From: Nocardiopsis alba DSM 43377
Lineage (GTDB): Bacteria; Actinomycetota; Actinomycetes; Streptosporangiales; Streptosporangiaceae
DNA: 64,000 bases
Direction: 5' to 3'
Assembly (NCBI RefSeq): GCF_000341225.1
Contig: NZ_ANAC01000018.1
Location: forward strand, 62,001-126,000
Of the stretch, positions 34,393-43,792 are shown piece by piece. The position numbers were made by a program, and so were the translations under genes. How positions within the stretch are numbered: the stretch's first letter is position 1; every line of letters starts with the position of its first letter. The notes beneath the pieces were generated by a model. The model was not told the origin of the DNA. It saw only the letters and a program-made list of their open reading frames with translations, and did no database searches.

Positions 34393-35490
34393 ATGCGACC
34401 CCACCCTCTCGTCGCCGCCTGCGTGGCGGCCCTGATGTGCGCGGCACTCACCTCCTGCTCCCGTGAGGACGACGGCCGGAACGCCGAACCCACCGCCGGA
34501 GCCGCCGTCGACCCCGAACCGGAGGAGACGGAGGAGACCGGAACGCCCTCGGAGGAATCCGAGGAGGAGCCTCCCTTCGGTACACCGGTCGGTTGGGCGG
34601 GCCACCCGGGGCAGGTCGAGGAGACCGAGGAACCGGATGAGGACGAGGACGACGGTGAGGAGGTCGACGACCCCGAGGAGCACACGGCCGTGACCGGCGG
34701 AGCCGGGGGAGAGACGGTCACCGCGAAGGACGCCGACGAACTCGCCGAGCACCTCCGGACCGACGAGCCCCTCACCGTGGAGATCGAAGGCGACATCGAC
34801 CTCGACGGCCGGATCCGTGTCGGATCGGACAAGACGCTCCTGGGTGTCGGAGAGGGCGCCGAACTGACCGGCGGCGCACTCGTCGTCGAAGAGGCCGCCA
34901 ACGTCATCATCGCCAACGTGACCATGACGGTCGACGAGACCGCCGTGAGCATCGGAGAGGGCGCCCACCACGTGTGGGTGGACGGCTCCACCTTCTCCGG
35001 AGGGGACGGCGACCCCCTCGTCTCGGTGACCGACGACGCCGACCACGTCACCGTGTCCTGGAATCGCTTCACCGACGCCGAAGCGGCCATCCTCATCGAT
35101 GGGGGGGACGACGAGGAGCGGGAGCGGGCCCCCCGGGTGACCGTCCACCACAACTTCTTCGACGGCACCACGGCCCGGCACCCCCGGGCCCTCAACGCCG
35201 AACACGTCCACGTGTTCAACAACTACTTCCGCGACAACCCCGAGTACGGGGTGAGCTCGGCGGACGGGGCCAACGTGCTGGTCGAGGGCAACTACTTCGA
35301 ACGCACACCCCTGTCGGTCGCCACCGAGAAGGACGACGAACCCGGCAATGTCGCCACCCGCGACAACCTTCTCGTCGACTCCGACCAGCCCGAACTACGC
35401 GGCGAGGTCCCCGACCCGCCCTACGCCTACGAGCTCGACGACACCGTCACCATCCCCGACCTGGTCGGCAGCCGAGCCGGGGCCTACTAG
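34393..35490 (+). CDS. pectate-lyase-like (PL1 type) lipoprotein
   Basis: 365 residues. Lipobox LTSC near residue 19, then an acidic Glu/Asp/Pro linker to about 100, then a right-handed parallel beta-helix. Signature parts of PL1: VTVHHNFFDGTTARHPRA (with the Arg corresponding to the catalytic Arg), VHVFNNYFRDN, and HHVWVDGSTFSGGDGDPLVSV where classical enzymes have vWIDHCTFS and calcium-site Asp residues. The His of the WIDH motif is replaced by Gly, so substrate or metal use may differ. ATG 34393 with GGAAAG six bases upstream; longer open frames upstream are not supported. Confidence 0.75.
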   Translation: MRPHPLVAACVAALMCAALTSCSREDDGRNAEPTAGAAVDPEPEETEETGTPSEESEEEPPFGTPVGWAGHPGQVEETEEPDEDEDDGEEVDDPEEHTAVTGGAGGETVTAKDADELAEHLRTDEPLTVEIEGDIDLDGRIRVGSDKTLLGVGEGAELTGGALVVEEAANVIIANVTMTVDETAVSIGEGAHHVWVDGSTFSGGDGDPLVSVTDDADHVTVSWNRFTDAEAAILIDGGDDEERERAPRVTVHHNFFDGTTARHPRALNAEHVHVFNNYFRDNPEYGVSSADGANVLVEGNYFERTPLSVATEKDDEPGNVATRDNLLVDSDQPELRGEVPDPPYAYELDDTVTIPDLVGSRAGAY

Positions 35491-35498
35491 GCCACACC

Positions 35499-35536
35499 GT
35501 GTCCCCGTCCACCCGGGAGGGAGCGGACGGGGACAC
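35499..35536. terminator. bidirectional terminator
   Basis: GTGTCCCCGTCC (35499-35510) pairs perfectly with 35525-35536 around a 14-base loop, between the pectate-lyase-like gene and the convergent anchored protein gene. Confidence 0.8.
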
Positions 35537-35587
35537 CCTCCTTCACCCGGGGGCATGGTGCCCGACCGGCCGGAGAGGCGCGTCCGA

Positions 35588-36415
35588 TCAGTCGACGGTC
35601 GGCCGGTAGTCGTAGGTCTCCCCGAAACCCTCCTCGGTGTCGTATTCGAGTCTGCGCGGGTACCCCTCCTCGTCGATCCAGAGGCTGAACTCGGTCTTCG
35701 GCAGCACGGTCAGCGTGTTGTGCCCGTTCTCCTCCTCGTAACCGCCCATCACCGCGGTGAAGTCGCCCGTGTACCTGTAGGCGGTGTAGGAACCCTCGGG
35801 AGACCCGTCCAAGCCCTCGGGGAGCGTGATCTCCTCTCTGCCCTCCCACACCAGATCGGAGGCGGAATCCACCAGGTCGTCCAAGGGGGAGAGGGCGAAC
35901 TCGATCGAGCACAGCCGTCGATCCGCCTCCGAGGGCGGGTTCAACAGGCTCATCCCCGTCATCCCGCGTTCGGCGGTCATCAGGTGGCCGGTGTCGTCCA
36001 ACTCGTACCGGTACACCTCGACACCCTCGGCCGTGGTGAAGTGGTGCTCGAAGACCACATCGGCCTCCACGCCCCTCCGGGCCCAGCCCCGACCCGCCTC
36101 CTCGCCCTCCTCCCGTTGCGTGTAGCTCACGGACAGGGAGGGGGCGTCTCGCAGCCCTCGAGCGGCCAACGCCAGGAAGGCCTCGGCGTCGTCGGGGTCG
36201 ACGCTTCCCGAACGTTCCCGCGGGGGACGGGCCTGCTCGGACGGTTCGGCCAAGGGGGCGACCGTGTCGTCCTCCAGGGTGAGGCGGGCGACGATCCATC
36301 CACTGGCGATCACCGCCAGGCAGGTCAGGACCACGATCAGGGCCAAAGGCCAGTTGGGACGGCCGGGGTCGTCTTCCGCCGGCTCCGGTCCGGAGAACGG
36401 CATCGATGTCGACAC
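35588..36415 (-). CDS. membrane-anchored protein with LolA/LppX-like domain
   Basis: 275 residues: a short cytoplasmic lead, one TM segment (WPLALIVVLTCLAVIASGWIVA at about 20-42), then an extracellular domain of alternating beta strands with LSVSYTQREEG, VEVYRYELDDTGHLM, FSLWIDEEGYPRRLEY. This pattern resembles the LppX/LprG or LolA-like fold of actinomycete lipid-carrier or unknown anchored proteins. GTG at 36415 is favoured, with GAGG eight bases before; a GTG at 36511 would add an Arg-rich tail. Function unknown. Confidence 0.6.
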   Translation of the reverse strand: MSTSMPFSGPEPAEDDPGRPNWPLALIVVLTCLAVIASGWIVARLTLEDDTVAPLAEPSEQARPPRERSGSVDPDDAEAFLALAARGLRDAPSLSVSYTQREEGEEAGRGWARRGVEADVVFEHHFTTAEGVEVYRYELDDTGHLMTAERGMTGMSLLNPPSEADRRLCSIEFALSPLDDLVDSASDLVWEGREEITLPEGLDGSPEGSYTAYRYTGDFTAVMGGYEEENGHNTLTVLPKTEFSLWIDEEGYPRRLEYDTEEGFGETYDYRPTVD

Positions 36416-36592
36416 TGACAACGCCTCGCTTCTGCGGCTCGGTGGATGGGGGGACCGCTTACGGTGGTTACGACGCGGGGACCGTCCTCTCCGTTCGAGC
36501 GTCGCCGACACATAATCTCGACAGGCAGTGACGAAACGGGCCGCGAACGTGTCGACCGGCCCGGCGATCTCGGCCCGAACGGGGTGCCGTCC

Positions 36593-37556
36593 TCATCCCT
36601 CGTCCAGACGTGGCGGGTCGCGTTCGATCCGTCGGACGGCGCGCTCGACCCTCTCCCGGGCCGTGGGGGAAGGGCGCCAGCCACGGTCGAGCAGAAGGTC
36701 CCGGACCCGGCGCAGCAGACGCTCGGGGTGCGTACGCAGGTCGTGCATCCCGATCGACACCACCTCCCACCCGGCGTCGGTCATGGCCGAGTACCGTCGC
36801 CGGTCTCGTTCGCGTTCGACACGGGAGGAATGGTGTTCGGCGCTGTCGTACTCCAAAGCCACCCTCTGGTCGGGCCACCCCAGATCGGCGTGGAAGCGTC
36901 CCCGGGCGGTCTCGATCCGGCACTGGGTGACCGGTCTGGGCAGCCCCGCCCGATACAGCAACACCCGGACCCGGCTCTCCGCCGGAGAACCACTGCCCCC
37001 GTCGGAGAGCCCGACGGCCAAGGCCAGCCCCGGGAGACTCGAACGAGGGTGGCGGCGCAGAGTCGAGAGCAGTCTCCCCCTCCGTAACGCTCCCCGTGCC
37101 AGAAAACGATCCAGGACCGCGGTGGCCCGATACGGACAACCGGCCTCCGCCGCCAGGTCCAGGGCGGTACGGGCCGGGGCGGTCACCCTCACCCCCTCGA
37201 TCAGTGAACGGTCCGGGTACGGGATCAGCTCACGGTGGACGACCACACCATGCCGCGAGGCCCCTCGCCCCCCCCGGAGGGAGCGCTACGCGCAACCGTT
37301 CCCGCGTGACCGAGGTGCCCCGCGGATGCACGTCCACCCCCCACAGGTAGGCGGCGGTCCGACCGAAGGCGAGGGCATCGGCGGACAGCTCCGACAGGAT
37401 CGGGCGCAGGGTCCGCAGGAGCAGATCCCGACCGGGTGGTGAGGCCGCCAAGGGGATGGAAGGCCCCGAAGGGCGCGGTGGAGGGGGAGGAGGGGCGACA
37501 CGAGGGCGGGCGAAGAGAGGGACGTTCGGATCGGGACGAAGAGGGTCCGAGGCCAT
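36593..37556 (-). pseudogene. AbiEi-like/DUF559 domain protein, frameshifted as read
   Basis: The reconstructed product begins near ATG 37556 (GGAGGT adjacent). First part: ALAFGRTAAYLWGVDVHPRG, the N-terminal module common before DUF559 domains. Last part, from LIEGVRVTAPARTALDLAAEAGC on, contains FHADLGWPDQRVALEYDSAEHH, the DUF559 (Vsr-like endonuclease fold) motif with D and E residues. The two parts lie in different frames that meet at the run of eight Cs (plus strand, 37268-37275). With seven, ARG... reads RGASRHGVVVHRELIP and the frames join. Either a real one-base insertion or a base-calling error. The downstream frame alone (36593-37246) could be expressed as a shorter protein. Confidence 0.7.
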
Positions 37557-37642
37557 ACCTCCAGGTTCGGCCCCGGACCGGTGCCGGGCAAGCCCCTTCT
37601 CGAACCTGTGGACGACCCCGCTCCCCGATGAACGGGCCTCGC

Positions 37643-38722
37643 CTAACGGAAGGGCGGGGGCCCCACGGACAGGTGGACGTGGTCCACGTGGTTCTGGGTG
37701 TTGCTGCCGCGCTCGCCGGCGGGTCGGCTCACGCTCGACCACGGACCGACCGCGTCCTTGGCCGGGTTCCAGATGCGGTAGTTGTAGATGATCCCCTTGA
37801 CCTCCAGCTCCCGGTGGTTCTGGATGAGGAAGTCGATCACCTGGAGCGCGGTGGCGTCCATCTCCGGGGTCGGGACCCCTCCGAGGTCGGCCATCATGTA
37901 GTCGACGGCCTGGCCGTAGCCGTGGTCGCTGGTCCCCTCGTCGCGATAGCCCCCCGCGCTGATGTAGAAACCCGGGAACTCATCGTTGAGGACCTTGTGG
38001 GTCGCGCACATGGCCGGGTCCAGCCGCCCCAGGTCGGCACAGTCCACGATCGCGCCGCCGCCGAACACGGAGTTCGGGTCGAACGCGTACTCTCCGACCC
38101 GGTCGATGAGGTAGACGTCGAAGTAGCCCGAGGCCTGGTCCACATCGTCCACGGAGGCGCCGTCACAGGTCAGTTCCATGTCCTGGCGACCACAGCCCGA
38201 ACCCATCTCGATGATCGCGATCGCCGACGCGTTGCCCACCGCCGTCGACCCCGAATCGTCCTCTCCGTCGCAGACGATGTCGTTCCAGTCCCGGGAACCG
38301 TCCGGCTCCAGCTCCTTCTGGCAGAGCGCGCCCCGGACCTCGACCCGGACGATGTTGCCGGAGCGGCCCATCACGTTGTCGCTGGCCTGGATATCGGTGA
38401 GCACCGCCCCGTTCTCCCGGGCATAGGCCTCGGCCCGGTCCCTGGCGATCTCCTCGTCGTATCGGGGCATCGGGAAGACGCCGTCGGCGAGCTGCCGGGC
38501 CGCGTGGTCCCGGAGCGCCCCCACCGCCGCCAGGGCCGCGGCGTCGGCCGCGGTCTGGGCCTGGGAACGCTGGTCGTTGGCCGCGCCCACGCGGACGAAC
38601 AACACGGTGAGCGAGAGCAAAGCGATGACCATGCCGAAGATCAGGAGGATACTGGCCTGGCCGTCGTCACGGCGGCCCTGGAGAAGGCGTCCGCGGTCCG
38701 TTCGGGGGGAGGTCCGTCGCAT
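37643..38722 (-). CDS. TadE/TadG-like membrane protein with peptidase M15-like C-terminal region
   Basis: 359 residues. N-terminal GRRDDGQASILLIFGMVIALLSLTVLFVRVG is a Tad minor-pilin type TM; ANDQRSQAQTAADAAALAAVGALRDHAARQ is the usual TadG-like coil after it. The C-terminal half contains SDHGYGQAVDYMM and NHVDHVHLSV, the DHxxG-x-AvD and DHxH patterns of LAS/M15-type peptidases, separated by about 85 residues. So a pilus-like anchor is fused to what looks like a cell wall peptidase fold. ATG 38722 chosen; ribosome site is weak. Whether the peptidase is active is unknown. Confidence 0.7.
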   Translation of the reverse strand: MRRTSPRTDRGRLLQGRRDDGQASILLIFGMVIALLSLTVLFVRVGAANDQRSQAQTAADAAALAAVGALRDHAARQLADGVFPMPRYDEEIARDRAEAYARENGAVLTDIQASDNVMGRSGNIVRVEVRGALCQKELEPDGSRDWNDIVCDGEDDSGSTAVGNASAIAIIEMGSGCGRQDMELTCDGASVDDVDQASGYFDVYLIDRVGEYAFDPNSVFGGGAIVDCADLGRLDPAMCATHKVLNDEFPGFYISAGGYRDEGTSDHGYGQAVDYMMADLGGVPTPEMDATALQVIDFLIQNHRELEVKGIIYNYRIWNPAKDAVGPWSSVSRPAGERGSNTQNHVDHVHLSVGPPPFR

Positions 38723-38937
38723 GGTGGTCCGGGGGTCGATCCCGCGGGGGCGGGCACGGTCGGGGCGGGTCGTGGGGCGGGAGGGGCCCTCTCGCACGGA
38801 CCCCTGCTTCGGGAAGCTTAGTCCGCCTCGTACCCCGGGTACAGGGGGAACTCCCTCATCTGTGGACGATCCGCGGGGTCGCCCCAGGTCGGAGCGGTAC
38901 GGCCGAGGACGAAAGCCTTCCGCCTCGGAAGGGGGCC

Positions 38938-39285
38938 TCAGGGAGCGGGCAGCCGGCGGGTGGCCCCGTCGAGGATGAGGGCGATCTCCTGTGCGGCGGC
39001 CCGCGCGGTCTCGATGTCGGTCGCCTCGGAGACCGCCAGTTCCAGACGGGCCAGCCGTGCGGCCCGGCGCGGGCAGCTGCGCAGTTCCACGAACATGCCC
39101 CAACGGCGAAGGAACATACGGACCGGAGCCGGATCCCCGTTACGGGAGCACAGGTCGCGGACGTGATGCTGTTGGGTGTCGAAGGTGGTGAGGGCATCGG
39201 GGGCCACACGGAGGACGGCGGCGCGCAGGACGGAGTCCTCGAGGTCGCCGACCGGGGGTTTCGACCGTAGGGGTTCGCGGATCAA
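38938..39285 (-). CDS. small conserved-looking hypothetical protein (possible DUF6247 family)
   Basis: 115 residues, mostly helical: LRAAVLRVAPDALTTFDTQ, then RNGDPAPVRMFLRRWGMFVELR and ETARAAAQEIALILDGATRR. The middle section resembles small actinomycete proteins I associate with DUF6247, but recognition is weak. TTG start at 39285 has AGAGGTGAG five bases before. No signal peptide. Neighbours give no hint of function. Confidence 0.6.
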   Translation of the reverse strand: MIREPLRSKPPVGDLEDSVLRAAVLRVAPDALTTFDTQQHHVRDLCSRNGDPAPVRMFLRRWGMFVELRSCPRRAARLARLELAVSEATDIETARAAAQEIALILDGATRRLPAP

Positions 39286-39513
39286 AGCGACTCACCTCTT
39301 CACTGGGGGAGAAGAACCCTGGACCGAGCATGCGCTGTTCCCAAGGGCGGTACAAGCGAGATCCCGGAACCTGGGGAAAACTCCCCCCTGGGATGTTCCG
39401 CCGGGAAAGGGCGGCCTCTTCCGGTCGGTGTTATACGGGTATGTGTCTATACCTTCGTATTGGCCGGCCGTATCTCGTGAGTGCCTGAAGGGTGGCCACA
39501 AGAAGACCTGGCG

Positions 39514-39625
39514 ACCTGGTGGCCAGGTTGAAGACATGGGCTGACCAGTGCAGATGCCAACCTGGTGGCCAGGGCCAGTTTTCGGGCAGCACTCAGAACC
39601 GAACCCGGCGGCCAGGCCACCAGGT
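39514..39625. repeat. three copies of ACCTGGTGGCCAGG, one inverted
   Basis: Copies at 39514-39527 and 39560-39573 are identical; the inverted copy at 39612-39625 differs by one base. The unit is itself an imperfect dyad (CCTGG-TGG-CCAGG). It lies in a 487-base gap (39286-39772) that also holds a hairpin GGTGGCG-CTT-CGCCACC (39675-39691) and no supported gene. Iteron-like or regulatory use possible. Confidence 0.6.
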
Positions 39626-39772
39626 CCGGAACCGAAATGGTGATGGATTCCGTGCAAGGGTCGACGGAATCGACGGTGGCGCTTCGCCACCATCCCGCAT
39701 CACCTTAGAGCCCTACGCCGCCCGAGTGGGGGACATCCTCCCGGCGAGGCGTCCCCTCTTTTCCCGGGCCCC

Positions 39773-41125
39773 TCAAACCACCCCCACCACGCCCCAGAAC
39801 CCGGGGTCCTTCTCGGTGACCACGACCGCGCCCGGCATGAGCGTCGCCACCGGAAGGTAGGGAGAGTCGACGGCCCCCTCCGGAACAGCGCGTATCTCCT
39901 CGTTCACGGTCAGGTCCGCGTCCAGATGGACAGGGGTCTCGGAGCCCTCCCACCGTGCGAACTCCACCCCGACCGGCCCTCGCTCCAGGTCCGGATCCGT
40001 CAGCGGATCCAGTCGGAGCACACCCTCCTCCAGGAGAAGCCCCCGACCGATGTCGTCGCCTTCGCCAGGGCGTTCCGGTACCTCGAAGTGGGCCACCTCC
40101 TCACCCGTAAAGGACGTGTACCAGTAGTCGACCGTGGACTCGTCATCGTCGATGGAGGTCTCCACGTAACCGTCGTCGAGCAACCCGACCGGGTCCCGCT
40201 CCTGTACCCGGTAGGCCTCACCCTCGATCTCCTCGCCCGTGACCGGGTCGATGAGGAACTCATGACGCTGATTCCCGGAACCCACCTGGAGAAGGAGCGC
40301 CCTACCGTTCGGTGCGAGCTCGTGGTCGGCCACACGGCGAACCGTGTCGGTGAACCCCTGCTCCAGCTCCCAACGGGGCTCTCCCGTGGTCGCGTCCAAC
40401 CCGATCACGAGCATCCCCTGCTCGCTGGTGTCGACCGAGTCGTCCCGTAGGCCGCCGTCGTTGTAGGCCATGATGAGCACGACGGTGTCCTCGAAGCTCA
40501 GCACCTTCTCGACGACCACCCCCGCCCCGCGCTCGGGTGGTTCGAAGGACCAGAGCCGTTCCCCTTCCATGAGGGAGAAGGTCTCCACCGGACTTCCAGG
40601 TTCCTTCGAGGCGACGATCGCCGCGTCCGAAGTGAGCTCCACCGTCCGTTGGAAGATCTCACCCGTACCATCCTCGTGTTCGGCGAGAACCCGCCCCGTC
40701 CCGGAGTCGAGCACCACGGTCGTATCGACCGCCCCTTCCGACAAGGTCAAAAGGACGCTCTCATGATCCGGGGTCACCCCGGCACGGGCGGAGGAGGTCT
40801 GTGGCATCCGGTAGCTCCACAGCTCCTCCCCGGTGACCCCGTCCAACCCCACCACACCGCTGCCCAGCACCATCAAGGGGCCGGACACCCCCGGCAGGAT
40901 GTACTCGAGCCTGCCACCGGCCTCTTCGGCGCTCCACTCCCAGCCCACCTCCGACACCGAGGTCGGCAACGAACGCACAGGCGCCTCACCATCGAGGACA
41001 TGGTGCTCTACAGGGGTGGAACCCTCTGAAACGCCGGGCATGATCGAGCAGCCGGACGCCAGAAGTGGGACGCAGAGGAAGAGAACGGTGAGGGAACCGA
41101 CCGTTCGAGAAGTGGTAGTGGGCAC
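39773..41125 (-). CDS. PQQ-type beta-propeller lipoprotein
   Basis: 450 residues. Signal peptide with lipobox LASGC near residue 26. The rest is WD/PQQ-like blades with repeated pattern VVGLDGVTGEELWSY, VVLDSGTGRVLAEH, MLVIGLDATTGEPRWELEQ, each ending in W or acidic turn as in PQQ-like propellers (binding of PQQ not implied). GTG 41125 has AGAAGG six bases before. Extracytoplasmic; function unknown, perhaps a scaffold for envelope proteins. Confidence 0.75.
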   Translation of the reverse strand: MPTTTSRTVGSLTVLFLCVPLLASGCSIMPGVSEGSTPVEHHVLDGEAPVRSLPTSVSEVGWEWSAEEAGGRLEYILPGVSGPLMVLGSGVVGLDGVTGEELWSYRMPQTSSARAGVTPDHESVLLTLSEGAVDTTVVLDSGTGRVLAEHEDGTGEIFQRTVELTSDAAIVASKEPGSPVETFSLMEGERLWSFEPPERGAGVVVEKVLSFEDTVVLIMAYNDGGLRDDSVDTSEQGMLVIGLDATTGEPRWELEQGFTDTVRRVADHELAPNGRALLLQVGSGNQRHEFLIDPVTGEEIEGEAYRVQERDPVGLLDDGYVETSIDDDESTVDYWYTSFTGEEVAHFEVPERPGEGDDIGRGLLLEEGVLRLDPLTDPDLERGPVGVEFARWEGSETPVHLDADLTVNEEIRAVPEGAVDSPYLPVATLMPGAVVVTEKDPGFWGVVGVV

Positions 41126-41329
41126 GGGAGACCTTCTCGCTCGGGGATGTTCCCGGCCGTTCTACCGTGTTCCACCGCGAGCGTCACATGGAGCCGAGTC
41201 GTGATCCGTCGGGAGGCGGGCTCCGGAGCATGCCGCGCCGGTGGAGTACCCCACGGAAGCCCTCAGCGCGCGTGAAAGCGCACCCCCGGATGGAACGTCC
41301 GCCCCTGAGACGTTCTCGTGTGCGCGGTA

Positions 41330-43792
41330 TCAGGGCAGTCGGCGGCTCAGGGCCTCCACGACGTGCACGTCGGCGATGGTCAATCGCAGGTCCCCCGAAT
41401 CGGTCGGGGTCACGGTCACCGACCTCGCGTACGCCCCATGACTCCACCGCCGTGAGGTCAGAGAGGGGACGGCCTTGGCCCCCAACCTCCCCAACGCTCC
41501 GGAAGGGCCGGCGAGCAGCCGAAGACGCCAGCGGGCACGCGAGATCGTCAACCCCCGGTAGTCGTCATGGAGCAGAAGCGGCAGCGTGCCCACCAGCCGT
41601 CCCTCCTCCCGGGAGGAGGAACCCGGGAGGACCTCCAACGGGAAACGACGGCCGGCGTCGGTACCGCGTACCACCTCCAGCGCGTAGGCCACCCCCTCCG
41701 GAGAAGGCGCTCCGAGACCCACCTCCACACGCAGTTCGTCGGCGCGTCTCCCGACGGGACGCACGCGCACTCTCTCCACGGGCAGGGTCGGCGCCAACGG
41801 CGAGCTGCGAAGCCCCAGGCGGTCGTTGATCGTGTAGTACGGCCGCACCTTGGAACCGGTGCCCCGACCGGTCTTCACCTGCTGGGCCGGATAGTCGATG
41901 ATCCTCTTGTAACCCACGACCCCCGACAGATGCCGCCCCAAAGTGCACTCGGTTCCGTCGGACAACACCAGCCTCATCTGCCACTTGTCGGAATCCCCAT
42001 GGCGTCCCCGCACCACTTCGGCCGGGTCGATGACGGCGGTGAACTCGCCTTCGTAGGCGACGGCGGACGGGAACTCGTGGCGCTCCTGGGAAGAGGGGGT
42101 CGTCCGCACCACAAGGCGGGCCCGAGCGTCGGGGAGCCGCCGGCCCAGAAGCCGTCCTTGGACGGTGATGAGCCCGTCGGCGATCTCCACGTGTTCGACC
42201 TCGGCGTGGTGGGGAGAGCGCCGCGCGTGCAGGACCAGCCGTCCCTTGGGGGAACGGTCCGGGATCACCAGGGACAGTTCCTCGGTGTCGGCGACGGAGA
42301 GCGGGAAACCGTGCTGGTGGATGGTCACGTCCCGTATCGGGCGTTCCACGCCCGCGTCCTTCCGATGCACCTGCCAGGTTCCGGTGGCCAGGTTGTGGGC
42401 GGAGGCGTCCACCTTCACCTTTCCGTCGCGATCGGGTGCCAGCTCCAGGTGCCCGGCCCCCCGGGAGAGCACCACCTTGTCCGGTATCGACCCGAGGCCG
42501 GTCTCTCCGAGGGAGGGCCCGAAGTTCAGGACCGCCACCCCGTCGGGGCCGAGCTCCACCCGACAGGCGGCGGGCGGCTCGGATCGTGGGGCCGGCACGG
42601 TGATCGGGGGAGAGGAGGGGAGGCGCTCCCCGGCCAGCTCGTGGAAGAGCTCCTCGTGCAGGCGCACGATGTTGACCGGATCGAACCGCTCCGAAGCTGT
42701 CAGCGCGGCCGAGGCCATGCGCCGACGCAGATCGTCGTCGCCCATCAGTTCGGCGAGCCCCTCGGCGATGCCGGAGGCCGATCGGTTGGGCACCAGCAGT
42801 CCGTCCTCGCCGTCGCGGATGATCGAGGCCGGACCGTGCGGACAGTCGGTGCTAACCACGGGCAGCCCCGAACGCATGGCCTCGACGATGGTCATCCCGA
42901 AGGGCTCCTCACTGGAGGTGACCGCCGCGAACGACCCCTGGGCCCATGCCTCCTCCACCCGCGGATGAGGCCCCATCAGCCACACCCGGTCTTGGAGCCC
43001 CAGGGAGTTCACCAGCCGTCCGAGCGCGCCTCGCCTGCTGCCTCGTCCGTAGATGCGCAGGGTCCAGTCGGGGAACTCGTCGCCCACCATGGAGAAGGCC
43101 TGGACGAGCAGGTCGTGCCGTTTGCTGGGCGCGAGCCGTCCGGCGGCGACGATCGTGCGCGTGTCGTGGCCGTTGCCGATGAAGGCGGGGGCGGGCACCG
43201 AATTGGGGATGGACAACAGCCGCACCCCGGGCAGGGGCATCTTCGCGGAGTAGGTGCGGGCGTCGGCCTCGGTGACGGTGACGAAGGCGTCCAGGTTGGT
43301 GTACTCGGAGGCCAGGATCCGCCGCAGTTCGTCGGAATGCTGCTCGTAGGTGAGGTGTTCCTGTCCGACCTTGATCAGGTGGTCGGGGGCGGCCCGTGCG
43401 ATGACCACGTTGAGGCCCGGGCGGGTGCCGACGACCACGTCGGCGTCGGTGGTGGCCAGGTACTCCTCGAGCCGGTCGTCGGTGAGCCGGCTGTGGGTGG
43501 AACCGCGCCCGTCCTCCGGGGGGAACAGGAGAGGAGGCAGGCCGGCGCGTTCGGAACCCTCGTAGAGGGGCCGCCCTCCGATGCCGGTCCCCTGGTCCCC
43601 ATGGCGGCGGATGTCGACGAGCGGACGTATACGGACCCGGGAGGGGACGGGCAGGACGGGGTCGGCACGGTGGCGGAACACCGAGACGATCTCGACCTCG
43701 TGCCGTTCCGAGAGAGCCGCGGCCTGATTGGCGACGGTGCGCACGGTGCCACCGATGCCGTACATGTCGTTGATCAGATAAGCGATCTTCAT
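41330..43792 (-). CDS. glycosyltransferase family 4 with long C-terminal domain
   Basis: 820 residues. The first ~390 form a GT-B GT4 enzyme: start MKIAYLINDMYGIGGTVRTV, VVAAGRLAPSKRHDLLVQAF, and the donor-site ESFG-type motif SSEEPFGMTIVEAMRSGLPVVSTDCPHGP (catalytic-site Glu residues in EEPFGMTIVEA). The C-terminal ~420 residues are strand-rich, with repeated SVAD/VVR-type blocks and no recognised family; they may be a glycan-binding or adaptor region. Twice the usual length. ATG 43792; ribosome site GGGGG only. Likely acts on a cell-surface polymer or teichoic-type polymer (inference). Confidence 0.8.
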   Translation of the reverse strand: MKIAYLINDMYGIGGTVRTVANQAAALSERHEVEIVSVFRHRADPVLPVPSRVRIRPLVDIRRHGDQGTGIGGRPLYEGSERAGLPPLLFPPEDGRGSTHSRLTDDRLEEYLATTDADVVVGTRPGLNVVIARAAPDHLIKVGQEHLTYEQHSDELRRILASEYTNLDAFVTVTEADARTYSAKMPLPGVRLLSIPNSVPAPAFIGNGHDTRTIVAAGRLAPSKRHDLLVQAFSMVGDEFPDWTLRIYGRGSRRGALGRLVNSLGLQDRVWLMGPHPRVEEAWAQGSFAAVTSSEEPFGMTIVEAMRSGLPVVSTDCPHGPASIIRDGEDGLLVPNRSASGIAEGLAELMGDDDLRRRMASAALTASERFDPVNIVRLHEELFHELAGERLPSSPPITVPAPRSEPPAACRVELGPDGVAVLNFGPSLGETGLGSIPDKVVLSRGAGHLELAPDRDGKVKVDASAHNLATGTWQVHRKDAGVERPIRDVTIHQHGFPLSVADTEELSLVIPDRSPKGRLVLHARRSPHHAEVEHVEIADGLITVQGRLLGRRLPDARARLVVRTTPSSQERHEFPSAVAYEGEFTAVIDPAEVVRGRHGDSDKWQMRLVLSDGTECTLGRHLSGVVGYKRIIDYPAQQVKTGRGTGSKVRPYYTINDRLGLRSSPLAPTLPVERVRVRPVGRRADELRVEVGLGAPSPEGVAYALEVVRGTDAGRRFPLEVLPGSSSREEGRLVGTLPLLLHDDYRGLTISRARWRLRLLAGPSGALGRLGAKAVPSLTSRRWSHGAYARSVTVTPTDSGDLRLTIADVHVVEALSRRLP

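Noticed and set aside
39514-39625. Triple repeat considered as a CRISPR remnant
   Set aside because: Only three units of 14 bases, one inverted, with unequal spacers and no cas gene in the window.
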